This document shows, one piece after another, positions 45,560 through 55,966 of a DNA stretch of 64,000 bases. The notes under the pieces are model-generated. The model searched no databases and had not been told where the DNA came from. It worked only from the letters and a program-made list of their open reading frames with translations. The translations under genes were made by a program, and so were the position numbers. The stretch's first letter is position 1, and every line of letters begins with the position of its first letter. Origin of the DNA: Dermatemys mawii (taxonomy: Eukaryota; Chordata; Testudines; Dermatemydidae); the NCBI GenBank assembly GCA_007922305.1, contig ML677333.1, forward strand, positions 12,874,541-12,938,540, in the 5' to 3' direction.

Positions 45560-46080
45560 CGGGTAACATTCCAGTTGAGTCACACAATCAAAATGAACTT
45601 CTCTTGGGGACCACAGGGCTCCTTCACTTGGGCTACCCACAAGCCTTGTCCCCTTCTAAGGGTTTTCACCACTTCACTGTTGGTTGGTGGGGGAACCCAG
45701 GCCTCTCCTTTACTCTATTCTCCAACCCAGGGACCTTATAAACAGCATCCATGTGTCTCTCACTTCAATTTTTACTGCTACTTCTCTGGGCCTCTTCCCA
45801 CATGGCCCCTTTATTGTCACCCCTTACCTCAGGATTAAAGTTCTCGGGTCCTTTCTGTCTCAGCTTAAGAAAATACGGGCAGTCAGGCAGAATCAAACTC
45901 TGGTTATTTCTGAGTTCTTGGGGCTAGAGAGGAGCACCCTTCCTTGCTCCTCTGGTAACAGTTCAGTTCTTGGCTGAGAAGGCCCTGCAGCTCCTTTTAT
46001 CTTAGCCTGCTGGACTCTGATTGGCTGCATCCATGAGGCCTTTCTAGGCAGCCCCACCTTTGCTGCTCCTTTCCTGGAGC
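45560..46080 (-). mobile_element. LTR-like or promoter-bearing repeat, antisense (limits approximate)
   Basis: On the minus strand 'GCAGCCAATCAGAGTCCAGC' (a CCAAT box) lies ~25 bases upstream of 'CTAAGATAAAAGGAGCTGC' (TATA-like), with a GC-rich transcribed-side sequence. I know this arrangement from turtle LTR-type repeats. The ends were not resolved. It lies directly before the CR1 at 46085. Confidence 0.45.
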
Positions 46081-46084
46081 TGGG

Positions 46085-46975
46085 TGTAGTAGGGCTGGTG
46101 AGACCTGACCTTGAATACTGATGCAGTTCTGGTCTCCTGTGTTTAAGAAAGAATTCAGACTGGAACAGGTGCAGAAAAGGGCCACTAGACTAATCAGAGG
46201 AATGCAGAACCTGTCTTATAAGAGGAGACTTAAGAATCTTGGCTTGTTTAGTCTAACCAAAAGAAGGCTGAGGGGAGATATGATTGCTCTGTATAAATAC
46301 ATCAGAGGATAAACACCAGAGATGGAGAGGAGTTATTTAAATTAAGGGCTAATGCTGGCACAAAAACAAATGGATATAAACGGGCTATCAACAAGTTTAG
46401 GCTTGAAATTAGAGGAAGGTTTCTAATGATCAGAGGAGTGAAGTTCTGGAACAGCCTCCCAAAGGGAGCAGTGGGGCCAAAAAAACCTAACTGGTTTCAA
46501 GACTGATCTTGATATGTTTATAAAAGGGGTGGTATGATGAAGTTACCTACAATGGTATTTGGCCCATCTGAGATTTCTAGTAGCAAATATCTCCAATGAC
46601 CAGAAATTTTAATTCAGAGCCCTTCCCATCTAGAGTTCTACAGTGAATTCTTTCTCAGCTGGTGGGTCTTGCCAACATGGTTAGGGCCCAATTGATCGCC
46701 ATAGTTGGGGTCAAGAAAGAATTTTCACCCAGGTCAGATTGGCAGAGACCCTGGGGAATTTTCACCTTTCTCTGCATCATGGGGCATGGGTCACTTACTG
46801 GGTTGAAAAAGAGTAAATGGTGGATCTTCTTTAAGCTGAACCCTTCAAGTCATGATCTGAGGACTTCAGTAACTCAGGCCTACCACAGGAGAAGGGGTAT
46901 GAGGTTCTGTGGCCTGTGATGTGCAGGTCAAACAAGTTGATCTCAATGGTCCTTTTCGCCCTTAAGGTGAATATA
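46085..46975 (+). repeat. CR1 LINE, ORF2 C-terminus plus 3'UTR
   Basis: An open frame (46121-46312) reads '[20 protein letters not shown]' then '[20 protein letters not shown]' and '[20 protein letters not shown]'. These are the conserved C-terminal blocks of CR1 ORF2. The downstream part carries 'SFGTASQREQWG'-like decayed frames, 'TTGGCCCATCTGAGATTTC' and the terminal 'AGGTCAAACAAGTTGATCTC' tail. It is 5'-truncated and differs from the CR1 subfamily at 11379, so at least two lineages are present. Confidence 0.85.
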
Positions 46976-47614
46976 AGTCTGAGGCACTTGTTCATCATGC
47001 CTGATATCAGATGTGAATCCAAAATAATGGAGTAATACTTCACCTTGTTTACACTGTTAATAAATGAACCTGTTACCTTTTGAAATAAGGCCTACAATAC
47101 AAAATTATATAATTTTGAAGTTAAATTATGGTGTCTGTCCTCTTTAGCGAAGAACTGTCTTACATGTTCCTTCAGCTGTATTTTTAAAATAAGCTGTCCA
47201 TATATTTTATTAACTTTCTACAGAGAACAAAGTCACCTCTGCTAAACAGTTTGTAGATTGGTGATGACAATCGGTGATGACCTCCTCACACAAGAATTCA
47301 CTTGCAATGATGAGGCCAACAATGAAGATTCATGTCAGATGGTTATTTTTGGTATTCACTGGACAAAGTGCCTTTCAGCCTCTGACTCCCAAATACATAG
47401 AATATCCATGAGGGCCTGATTGTACAAATACAGTACTTAAAGTAAAAGGGAAAAGATTAGGGATGGGTAAACCCACTCAGAAAAAGAAAAGCCATCCTCT
47501 CTCCCTGAAAGTTTAAGCCAAACTCCAGCATTTTTTAATGTTGAGCTATAGATTGTAAGCTCCTTGGGGCTGTAACATTTATTTTTGTTCTGGGTACTAG
47601 AACAAAATACTGAT
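46976..47614. other. No feature recognised
   Basis: 'TAGATTGTAAGCTCCTTGGG' near 47550 is a phrase common in old SINE/LINE tails but is not enough to assign. Otherwise unremarkable. Confidence 0.45.
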
Positions 47615-47676
47615 AGCCATGGACATTTCTAGCCATGGACATTTCTAGGCCATGATACTATCATGGCCTAGAAATG
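47615..47676. repeat. 16-bp tandem duplication followed by a perfect 17-bp hairpin
   Basis: 'AGCCATGGACATTTCT' occurs at 47615-47630 and 47631-47646. Overlapping the second copy, 47640-47656 and 47660-47676 are perfect reverse complements (17 of 17, arm 'CATTTCTAGGCCATGAT') with a 3-base loop 'ACT'. The architecture is the same as at 20969-21061. Confidence 0.95.
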
Positions 47677-48094
47677 ATTCAAAAGGTCCTACAGTGATGG
47701 CCCTTTAACTGTCTGGGGGTGGAAGCTCAGGGTGTAGTAACCTAATCTAAGATCCCAGACAGCAAATTAACTGGCTAATACCATTTTTAGTGACAAATTT
47801 ACATTCCAAATAAAGGATTGTCTGCACTTGAAAGTTAATTTGTATTAAGGTAGATTGTGAATTTAAAGCAAAATAGTTATTTAGAATAACTCCATGTGTG
47901 GACACTCTTATTCTGGAACAATTCCATGAGGAGAAAAATCCTTAGAAACCTAGAAGCAATTCTCAGTCATCCAGAATGGCAACATCACACCTATAAAACA
48001 GAGGTCCATGTTAATAAGTCTGTGAGGTGTTCACATGCAAAAGTAGTGGGCCTGATATAAGAACCTAGGTATTAGATACTCAAATATGCAAGGT

Positions 48095-48500
48095 CAAAGG
48101 CCAACTGGCAACTGATTCTTATTTGTCCTGCCAAGGTTGTACAAATGTACAATATGTGAGACACAGCAGAGGTAATGTTGTGCAAGAGCAATTAATTTGC
48201 TCCTAGCGGAATCAGTCCAAATAATAAAGGCATTTGCAAAAGGAAGTTTCCTGTTCCAATGCAATTAACTAACTGGCAAGCTGTAACCACTCAAGCCTGA
48301 AAGGCCAGCTAGCAATTAGTTGACATTTGTTCCTCAAAAGGTTTACAGATTCCCTGTGGGCTGGACAGGAACTGTTTTGCAGGAACAATTAATTTATTAC
48401 TGTGACAACCAGTAGAAATAGAAGGTTCTGCTGACCAAAATATTGTGGGTCTGTTCCTGTGCAAATAACCAACTGGTGTGCAGCTGGCCATTCCTGTTGA
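48095..48500 (+). repeat. Diverged ~200-bp tandem repeat, two copies
   Basis: Marker strings recur in the same order at about 200-base spacing: 'AAAGGCCAACTGGCAACTGA' vs 'AAAGGCCAGCTAGCAATTAG'; 'TGCAAGAGCAATTAATTTG' (48181) vs 'TGCAGGAACAATTAATTTA' (48378); 'GTTCCAATGCAATTAACTAA' (48253) vs 'GTTCCTGTGCAAATAACCAA' (48453). The two units are similar but clearly diverged, as in an old satellite remnant or a duplicated segment. No coding frame. Confidence 0.7.
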
Positions 48501-48737
48501 AAAGCACAACAGAGAACTAAAGCTTAATCCCACTTTGCTTGTATTTTTCCTGCTGAATAGGGAAAAAAATATTGTTTACTAAAGCCCGCAAGAGGCATAA
48601 ACTTTGTATGAGGCAAATGACTTAGACACGCCTGTGCAAATGACTAGTGGTCAACCGCCTCCTGGGAGATTTTATAAACGGCCAAACAACTTATTTTATG
48701 TTCTCTGAGCAGTATCTGACTTTCATGTATAGAACTT

Positions 48738-48850
48738 ATTTATATTATAGAAACCCAGAGGCTCAAATCAGGCCTCTGTTGTGTTATAGTACGACATGCG
48801 TGTTATACAATAGAGACAATCCCTGCTCCAAAGAATTTACAGTCTTATAT
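48738..48850 (+). repeat. Ancient interspersed repeat, 'CCCCATTGTGCTAGG' family
   Basis: The core 'CTCAAATCAGGCCTCTGTTG' to 'ACAATCCCTGCTCCAAAGAA' and 'TTTACAGTCTTA' align in order with the copy at 7875-8045. It is more degraded than that copy. Confidence 0.45.
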
Positions 48851-49182
48851 AGTGGTTGGAGCAGTGGCTGTCAGGCCTAGTGGTCAGGAACCAGAAGCCA
48901 AGTGTCAGAGCCAAAGCCAGGAACCAAGCACGGAAGTAACAAGGCAGGCACAGAAGCAACCAGAGATGCAGACATAAGCTGTCAACCTAATGCTGCTGCT
49001 GGGTTTTTAAGAGCACATCTGTTGGTTCTGCCAGTCACTTGGGTGGTCTGGTCAATCAGGAGATTCAGCTGTGAGTCTTCTGTGGCTCACTAGGGAGGTG
49101 GAACTAGCTGATCTCACGCTCAACTGTAAGCCCTAATTCCTGACATTTTTTGCCTTGCAAGGTAACCGTAAAACAGACCTCA

Positions 49183-49266
49183 ATTCATCAAAGCATTTAA
49201 GCACATCTTTAAGTTAATCACTATCCAACAAAGCACTTAAGCACTCACTTAAGCTTTGCCGAATGC
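49183..49266. repeat. Palindromic foldback element
   Basis: 'CATCAAAGCATTTAAGCACA' is inverted as 'CACTTAAGCTTTGCCGAATG', with 'TCTTTAAGTTAATCACTATC' between. It is one of the better foldback copies. Confidence 0.5.
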
Positions 49267-49379
49267 ACAAAATAATAACTAATGGAGATAGAATAAACAT
49301 CTACAAATGTGTGAAAGATATAAACAGCAAGGAGGAAGAGGAATTGTTTAAGGACTTCTTTAAGTAGTTGAAGGAAATA

Positions 49380-49668
49380 AGACCTGGTCAACACCTTAAA
49401 CTTAGGTTGACCTGGCTATGTTGCTTGGGGTGTGAAAAATTCACTCTGCAGAGATGTAGTTAAGCTGACCTAAGCTCTGGTGTAGACACCGATCATAGAA
49501 GAATTCTTCTGTCAACCCAGTTGCCACCTCTCAGAGAGGTGGATTAACAATGATAGAAAGCCCCCTTACATCCCTGTAGCAAGTGTCTACACTATGACAC
49601 CACAGCAGCACAGCCAGAGGTCCGTAAGTGTGCCACTTTACCATCTTTAGTGTAGACATACCCTAAAT
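49380..49668 (+). mobile_element. MITE with '…GTGTAGACATACCCTA' terminus
   Basis: The start 'GACCTGGTCAACACCTTAAA' and the inverted end 'TTTAGTGTAGACATACCCTA' are the terminal pair. Inside, 'GAGATGTAGTTAAGCTGACC', 'GCCACCTCTCAGAGAGGTGG' (a small palindrome) and 'GTGTCTACACTATGACACC' are shared with the reversed MITE at 18581-18820. Non-coding. Confidence 0.7.
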
Positions 49669-49964
49669 TAGGAACAATTAGGTTGAATAGTAAGGAGAAT
49701 ATTGCTATAGCAAGACCTGTTTAATTGTGGAATAGTCTTTCCAATAAAATGGAAAAAGTCAAATAGTGTATGTTATTTAATGAAAATTATACAAGAGAAT
49801 ACTCTGAATAATCCTGTATTGGCTAGGGATTGACAAACTGGGACCTGATAAATATTTCCTATCTGTTAATATTTATGATTTTAGTTTATTTGCTATGGGC
49901 AAGCTGAAGCTGCCTCAGACTGTTATAAATGTTTGCTAAGTTTTGTCTTTACAATATTGATCGA

Positions 49965-49982
49965 ATATATATATATATATAT
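49965..49982. repeat. (TA)n microsatellite
   Basis: An 18-base pure AT-alternating run inside a broader AT-rich zone that extends to about 50030. Confidence 0.95.
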
Positions 49983-50889
49983 GGAATTATTATATTCTAT
50001 ATATTATTATAAATAATTAATAAGTTCTACACATGAACGTCAGATAAGATAAGGTAAGTTGTTTGGCTGTTTACAAATCTCCAGGCAGGCAGCTGACTGC
50101 TAGTCATTTGCATAGCCATATCTAAGTCAATTGCCTCATACAGACTTTAACTTAGAAGCCCCTGCTTCTGAACTCTGCTGTAATGAACACAAGTCTTCTT
50201 CAAAACTTTATTTGTACTGCTGTAAAATGGTACAATAAAGAGTTTAGCACATACCTATCTGTCTTCATGCAGAAACAAAAATCAAAGGGCTAGATTTCAT
50301 CCTTTGGAGGGGCACCCATGGCTCCCATTGAAATCAATGTCCTAAGTAATATGGCTTAATTGACAGGAGCTGCGGTTGCGTCCCAAGACAAAGTGAATTC
50401 TTCCTTTTCATTTTTACATGAATATGTAGAGATAGTCTCACACAGAAGTGACTTTTTACATGCTTACTCCTTTCTTTTAATGTTTTTTTTTTATTTTAAA
50501 ATGAACTTGGTGGTTTGATAGTGCTTGAAGCTTAATATGTTAAAGGAACCTGAGACTTCCCTTATGTGGGTGGACAAAAACCAGCTGTGAAAGCATTGGC
50601 AATTTTCTCCTCTACATTTGAAAGGCAAAGGTAACAGGGAAACCAGCTAACTGCTGCTGCTGTAGCTTTCAGATCATTCTATCACCTTCGTTTTCCACAT
50701 AGTGATTAATATGAACATTTTCCTGTGCTCCAGGCTGTCTTGGTTGTCCACATGGTCAGCCCAATCACTCAGCCATAATGCAGGCAAAACTTCAACTGAA
50801 TTCAACCTTAATATGGCTAATTGTATTAGGAGTAAACTGTTTCAGTTTTAATATCATTTACATTGTAAGGGAATAAATATAATATATAG
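49983..50889. other. No feature recognised
   Basis: AT-rich. 'GGCTCCCATTGAAATCAATG' near 50320 hints at another foldback half. Confidence 0.45.
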
Positions 50890-50990
50890 AACCTGATACT
50901 ACTCAAAGCAGTTTTATACCACTGTAACATTTTACTTCAGTGGAGTTACTCCTGATTTACATCGGTGCAACAAAGAGCAGAATCAGGCCC
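50890..50990. repeat. Palindromic foldback element
   Basis: 'ACCTGATACTACTCAAAGCA' and 'AGCAGAATCAGGCCC' are the outer arms. 'TTTTATACCACTGTAACATT' and 'TGATTTACATCGGTGCAA' are inner partners, with 'TTCAGTGGAGTTACTCC' in the middle. It is a member of the recurring family. Confidence 0.55.
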
Positions 50991-51854
50991 ATTTGTCTAA
51001 AAAGTAGAGCGCTTTGGGAAGGCTGATATTCATTTCAAACTGGAGCGGGGGAGGGGAATGTTAATATGAACATGAATAGGTCTTCCTAGCAAAAGAGTAG
51101 TGATCCATCACTGGACTGTGAGCCTGATCCTGCAGACCTCTGCTCAAGTAGGAAGTCTTTACTCATGTGTGCATTCTAGTGACTACAATACTTGGGTGAG
51201 TAAGAAATATTGGTACGTGTAAGGTTATTCAGTACTGGTGCCTGTGTTCGTGGGGAGGAAGCATCTCTGTGAACTGTAATTTACACCAAACATTGCTGTG
51301 TTTGTTTTAACAGATCTGTTTGTGTAGATCTGGCAGGGGGAGAGGGAGGGAGTTTCTGTGATCATTGTTTCTGCCAAATATGGCCAATTATCAGTTTATG
51401 GATCTGCACTCTTACTTTTATGTGTATCTGTTTGGTTTATATACCTGTCCCTCATACGACCTAGCCAATTCATGATGGGGGTCTTAGCCATCTATTTTTA
51501 AATTAAAGAGCAGACCACACTTTACTGAAAAGATCTTTCAATATATTTTGGAGTACATTTGAGATTCTTACCGAAACAATGTGCTTTGGGACCATTCCCT
51601 CAAAGCATTCATAGTTCATCACGCGTCTAGAATTGCACTTAATACCAAACTGTACTGCACAGATGGTTACTAAAGTAATGCCATTGTCATTTTAATTTTT
51701 AAAAAAGTCTACAACAGGCCACCCATGATTAACAGTCAGATTCCTCACAACAGCACAGTACAGCTGGTTTGGGTCAGTATCATGTAATGCATTGATCAGA
51801 CAGAGCTGATCGACTCACTTCTGGAATGGATAAGGTGTCAATATTCAGCAGACC
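50991..51854. other. No clear element
   Basis: 'AGCCTGATCCTGCAGACCTC' at 51121 is a possible half foldback. Nothing else could be supported. Confidence 0.4.
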
Positions 51855-52246
51855 CAGGGCCGTCCTTACCCATACGCAAATGGCAGCAAATTTCCTGGTG
51901 CCCTGCACAGCTGCATGCTGCTCCAGCCTCTGCCCTGACTCTTCCCCTTGTCCCCACCCCTGCTCTGCCCTGCCCTGCCCCGCCTCTTCCTGCCCCTGCT
52001 CCAACCCTGCCCCACCCCCAGTCCCCTAAGCTCTTCAGCTGGGCCAGGCCTACACTCACCTGCGGTGTGAAGTGCAGCATCCTGGCCCCAGCTGCACTGC
52101 CGGTGAATGCTGGACGGTTCGCCCTTGCCCCTCCAAGCTGGCCTCCCGCCGGTGGAGGCCTGGGGCCTGCCACCTGACCGACGGAGGCCTGCGCCCCCTC
52201 CACAGGGGGGCTGCGTAGGGCTCCAGAAAAACTAGGGATGGCCCTG
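51855..52246. mobile_element. DNA transposon, 392 bp, CAGGGCCGTCC…GGATGGCCCTG, with 8-bp target duplication
   Basis: Ends 'CAGGGCCGTCCTTACC' and 'TAGGGATGGCCCTG' are inverted. Flanks 'AGCAGACC' (51847-51854) and 'AGCAGACT' (52247-52254) differ in one base of eight, which is good evidence for hAT-type insertion. The interior is GC-rich. ORFs across it (155 and 73 codons) are compositional. Confidence 0.85.
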
Positions 52247-52448
52247 AGCAGACTACCAGGACACAGGAAAAGTGCACATATCTCAGCCCAAGATTCTCTC
52301 TCCATTACTATGGTTCTACCCTACCAATTCATATGGTCAGATTAGTACTGCCGAGCATTGAACATAGACCAGAATAATGCCTGAGATTAGCATTCTACAG
52401 CAAATATAGTATCCTCAGCTGAGATCGCAGGCCTGAGACAGTTTAGGG

Positions 52449-52888
52449 CAATGGTCCCCAAATTGTGGGGTGTGCCGCCTAGGGGGACGTTGTAGAGGAA
52501 CGTTTGTGGGGGTGCATGGTAGGACTCAGGCCAGCCCCCAGAGGAGGTGGAGAGAGAACACCATCAAGCCCCACTCTGCCCCCATCCCAGTTCCATCCCC
52601 TACTGCAGCTCCACTCTGCCCCCTGCTCTGCCCTAGCCGAGTTCTGGCCCCAGCTATAGCTCCACTTCACCCCCTGCTCCAGCCCAGCTCTGCCCATATT
52701 TCTTCTCTGCCCCTAGGCCAGCTCCACCTCTAGCCCCAGCTTCTTCCCCATCCCCAGCTTTTTTCTCTGCTTTGTCTTCATCCCAAGCTCCTTTGCTGAG
52801 CCAGCTGTGCAGTAATGGAGGGGGAGGAGCACAGACTGGTTCCATTACTGGAAGGGGCTGCGTGACAGGAAAAGTTTGGGCACCACTG
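52449..52888. mobile_element. hAT-type element, 440 bp
   Basis: Left 'CAATGGTCCCCAAATTGTGG' and right 'AAGTTTGGGCACCACTG' are inverted termini of the CAGTGGTNCCCAAACT type. The interior is C/T-rich with degenerate 'CAGCTCTGCCC' repeats. The 8-bp flanks share only the last half. It ends a few bases before the MITE that begins near 52894. Confidence 0.75.
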
Positions 52889-52893
52889 ACCAA

Positions 52894-53280
52894 GGGTATA
52901 TCCACACTGCAAAAAAACACTGCAGCAGTGAGCAGAACCTGGGTCAACTCACAGCGTACACCAGTAGTGGGCAACCTGCAGCCCACGGGCCACATGCAGC
53001 CCATCAGGGTAATCCACTGGCGGGCCACTACACAGTTTCTTTACATTTACATGGCTGCCCACAGCTCCCAGTGGCCATGGTTCATCGTTCCTGGCCAGTG
53101 GGAGCTGCAGGAAGAAGCGTCCAGCATGGCCCTGCAGCCCTAGTCGCTTCCCACAGCCTCCATTGGCTGGTAACAGTGAACCACGGCCCCTGGGAGCTGT
53201 GGCGGCTGTCAAAATGTAAACAAACTGTTTGGCATCCTGCCAGAGGATCACCCTGACAGGCCATGTGTAGACATACCCTC
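52894..53280. mobile_element. MITE interrupted by a hAT element
   Basis: The left end 'GGGTATATCCACACTGCAAA' and right end 'GTGTAGACATACCCTC' are inverted termini of a MITE family related to 49380-49668. Its left inner part ('AGCAGAACCTGGGTCAACTC') is present to about 52955. Most of its interior is replaced by the hAT at 52962-53266. Confidence 0.65.
52962..53266. mobile_element. Palindromic hAT element lacking its right terminus
   Basis: It begins 'CAGTAGTGGGCAACCTGCAG' followed by 'CCCACGGGCCACATGCAGCC' and 'CATCAGGGTAATCCACTGGC'. It returns through the inverted inner sequence 'CCAGAGGATCACCCTGACAG' and 'GCCATGTG', and then stops where the outer MITE's end begins. The final ~35 bases of the expected right inverted repeat are missing. 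Confidence 0.7.
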
Positions 53281-53424
53281 ATCCTACATGCATATAAACA
53301 GAAAATATGTGGTTTTATGGCATGTATCTTCTGGGTTTTGTGTAATCACAAATAGCATAGATGGTGGCTATAGACTAGCAATTCATACTGCAACATGGAC
53401 TACATGGATTAAAACCATTTAGCT

Positions 53425-53590
53425 GATAGATCTCAAAATGTAATGGCAAATGGGACTGGTTCTTGGCCCTGTTCTATTTAATAGTTTGATCAATGACTGG
53501 GAAGAAAACAAAATCATCACTGACCAAGTTTGCAGACATAAAAATTGGGGATGTGGTAAATAATGAAGAGGATGGGTCATTGATTCAGAG
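53425..53590 (+). repeat. CR1 LINE, reverse transcriptase motif C segment
   Basis: 'TGGGACTGGTTCTTGGCCCT' and 'GATCAATGACTGGGAAGAAA' encode the CR1 'GTGSWPCSI' / 'FINDLEE'-type region. The motif C area reads FADIKIG (near 53528-53550) where FADDTKIG is expected: three bases are missing, removing one catalytic aspartate. It continues after a gap at 54061. Confidence 0.75.
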
Positions 53591-54060
53591 CAGGGGTGCT
53601 GGAACCAAGAGTTGCGGGGGAGGGCATGGCCACCAGTTTTTAACATGGATGTAGTTTGAGGGTAGGAGGTGGCATTGCCCTGCCAAACTGCAAGCCTCAG
53701 GCAGGTACAGAGCAGCACCCACAGGGGTTGTGTGTTGCAGTGGGTGATCAGCTCCCCTACCATGAAGCACAGCCCATGCCTGCTCTTCCCAGTGGGTGGG
53801 GGCTGAGGTTCTCCTTAGCCCCTTTCTCACTACAAGACACTGTCCCTGCTCCTCCTCTCCCCTCCCCGCCCTTCTCCCTCTCCCCCCCACCCCCGATTCT
53901 GGACAGGCCGGAAGCTCTAGCTAGGCCACGATAAGAGCCACCCATGGAGCACAGGCCACTGTGGGAATCCCCAGACCCTCCACCTGCCCAGCACAGGGGG
54001 TCAGGATTCCCAAGAGCAGCCCCCAACCCATGTCCCTGTCCCACACCCCTCCCCTGAATT
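53591..54060. repeat. GC-rich sequence replacing part of a CR1
   Basis: It starts 'CAGGGGTGCTGGAACCAAGA', a terminus I know from a common turtle DNA repeat, and continues as C- and G-rich sequence. The CR1 resumes at 54061, but the ~400 CR1 bases expected between the two flanks are absent. This is thus an insertion with deletion or a replacement, not a simple insertion. No inverted right end was identified. Confidence 0.55.
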
Positions 54061-54482
54061 GCTTAAAGGATTAGAAAACATGTTTTATAATGATATACTC
54101 AAACAGATCAGTCCATTTTGTTTAACAAACAGAAGGTTAAGGAGTGATGATTACAATCATAGTATCTACATGGGGGAATAAATATTCAATGATGGGTCTC
54201 TTCAATCTAGCGGAGAAAGTTATAGCACAATCCAATGGAAGTTGAAGCTAGACAAAGTCAGACTGGAAATAAAGAGTATATTTTTAGTGGAGAATAATTA
54301 ACCCTGTAACAATTTACCAAAGGTTGTGTTGGATTCTCCATCACTGAACATTTGTAAATCAAGCTTGGATATTTTTCTAAAAGGTCTGATCTAGGAATAT
54401 TGGGGGAAGTTCTATGGCCTGTGTTATGCAGGAGGTCAGCCTATATGATCACAATGCTCCTTTGTGGTCATGGAACCTATAA
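54061..54482 (+). repeat. CR1 LINE, ORF2 C-terminus and 3' tail
   Basis: The plus translation carries 'LENMFYNDILKQISPF'-like and 'CLTNRRLRSDDYN'-like blocks of the ORF2 C-terminus. Then come 'LKLDKVRLEIK' and the 3' tail 'AGTTCTATGGCCTGTGTTAT', 'GCAGGAGGTCAGCC', 'GATCACAATGCTCC'. It is the same subfamily as the 53425 segment and in the same orientation, so the two are halves of one copy. Confidence 0.88.
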
Positions 54483-55322
54483 AAATCATGCAGCAGAGTT
54501 CTGTGGCACATTGCTTGCTTCGCAGTGAACTGAAAGGCATGTCACAAGCTGGCTTCTGAGCTGTAACATGCCACCGAGGCTAAGCATGCGTCAGTGCGTC
54601 TTACTCCACTGAGACTAATGCCACATATTGCAAAATACCAATGTTATCGCCCACACTTCTGAAAGCCATTTCCACTCCATTAACTCTCAGAACACCAGGA
54701 GAGAATGTAAAAATAGGCTTTGTGATGTTGCACCCCATAAAGCTTTATGGAAATATGCTTATGAATGTATATATAACATAACTGGAATATGTTTTATTCT
54801 ACATATGCCATGTATCATATCTCTGTAAAGATTATGATCTCCTGAATATATTCATCCTATTTGTATGCATGTGTCATTGTATTTGAAATTATGATTATTG
54901 GCTGTATACTTGTTTGATTTTATACAGCCTTAATAAGGCATTTGGTCACCTCTTTTGAAAGGAATTTGCAAATTAAGCACCCAGTCAAGGAGCACTTAAT
55001 GGACAATGGATCTTGGAAGGCTCTAATCCAAATAAGAATTCTACATGAGGCGGTTCAAAGCAGCCATTGTTCACATGCTACCATCTGCAGGTTCTGAGTC
55101 ATGCATGGACATGTGACTTGCCCATGTGACTCCAAAACTCCATCTTGTAGCTGAGATTCTACAGAGGGGGATGGAGAGGTATCCACTCACAAGAGAAAGT
55201 CTATTTAAACCCCTGGGAAACCCCTCCATTTTGTCTTCAGCTGGCTCAACGGATAGTCTCTCCACCCCTAAGGCTACCTGAAAGAAACTGGAACAAAGGA
55301 CAGTAACTACAGGTAGTGTGAG

Positions 55323-55966
55323 TAGGGGACCAGACGTCCTGATTTTATCGGGACAGTCCCGATTTTAGGGGACTTGTCCCACGTCCTGACCGATGTAAGG
55401 TGCGGACGCCCTTTGTCTCACTATTGGGACTGCAAGCGTGGCTGCAAGGCGCTGGCACGCCGCTCACCACTTCTGCCTGGGGTAGCTCCCAGGAGCTTAC
55501 AAATCGGCCCCAGGCAGGCACAGAGGCGGGGAGGTGGTCTTCCGCGCCGCCACCTGCTGCAGGGACGGGGCTTGCAGGCCCCAGCAGAGGGCAGACAGCC
55601 CCCAGCCGCCCTCCTGCAACTTCGCTCCAGTCTCTGTCCAGCCCGACTCAACCCCAGCAGGAGGCAGAGGGAGGTACCAACGTATTGCTACTGGACACTT
55701 CCCCAGGTGCCTCACAGCCAGGTGTGTGTGTATCCCTGCGCTGCTGGCCTGCGACCTGGAGCGGGGGCGGGGGGGTCCTGCTCTGCCAGCCTGAGTTGGG
55801 GGATGGGGGCGCCCTGAACCGTGGGCAGGCGTTGTATCTCCCCCTGCCGCCGTGCTTCCAGTGGCAGGGGGGTGTGGGAGTGAGCCTATGGCTCCCCTCT
55901 CTTCCCCCCCACCCCCGGTCCACCCAATGTGTCCTGATATTTCCTTGTTGTCATCTGGTCACCCTA
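55323..55966. mobile_element. DNA transposon, 644 bp, inside the solo LTR
   Basis: Left 'TAGGGGACCAGACGTCCTGA' and right 'TCATCTGGTCACCCTA' are inverted termini. Flanking 'GTGTGAG' and 'GTATGAG' agree in 6 of 7 bases. Subterminal 'GGGACAGTCCCGATTTTAGG' is a motif I know from a turtle DNA repeat. The GC-rich core gives long but meaningless frames (192, 147 and 91 codons). Confidence 0.8.

Noticed and set aside
46121..46312. 63-codon ORF that could be taken for a small conserved gene
   Set aside because: Its sequence is the C-terminus of CR1 ORF2 in a 5'-truncated LINE.
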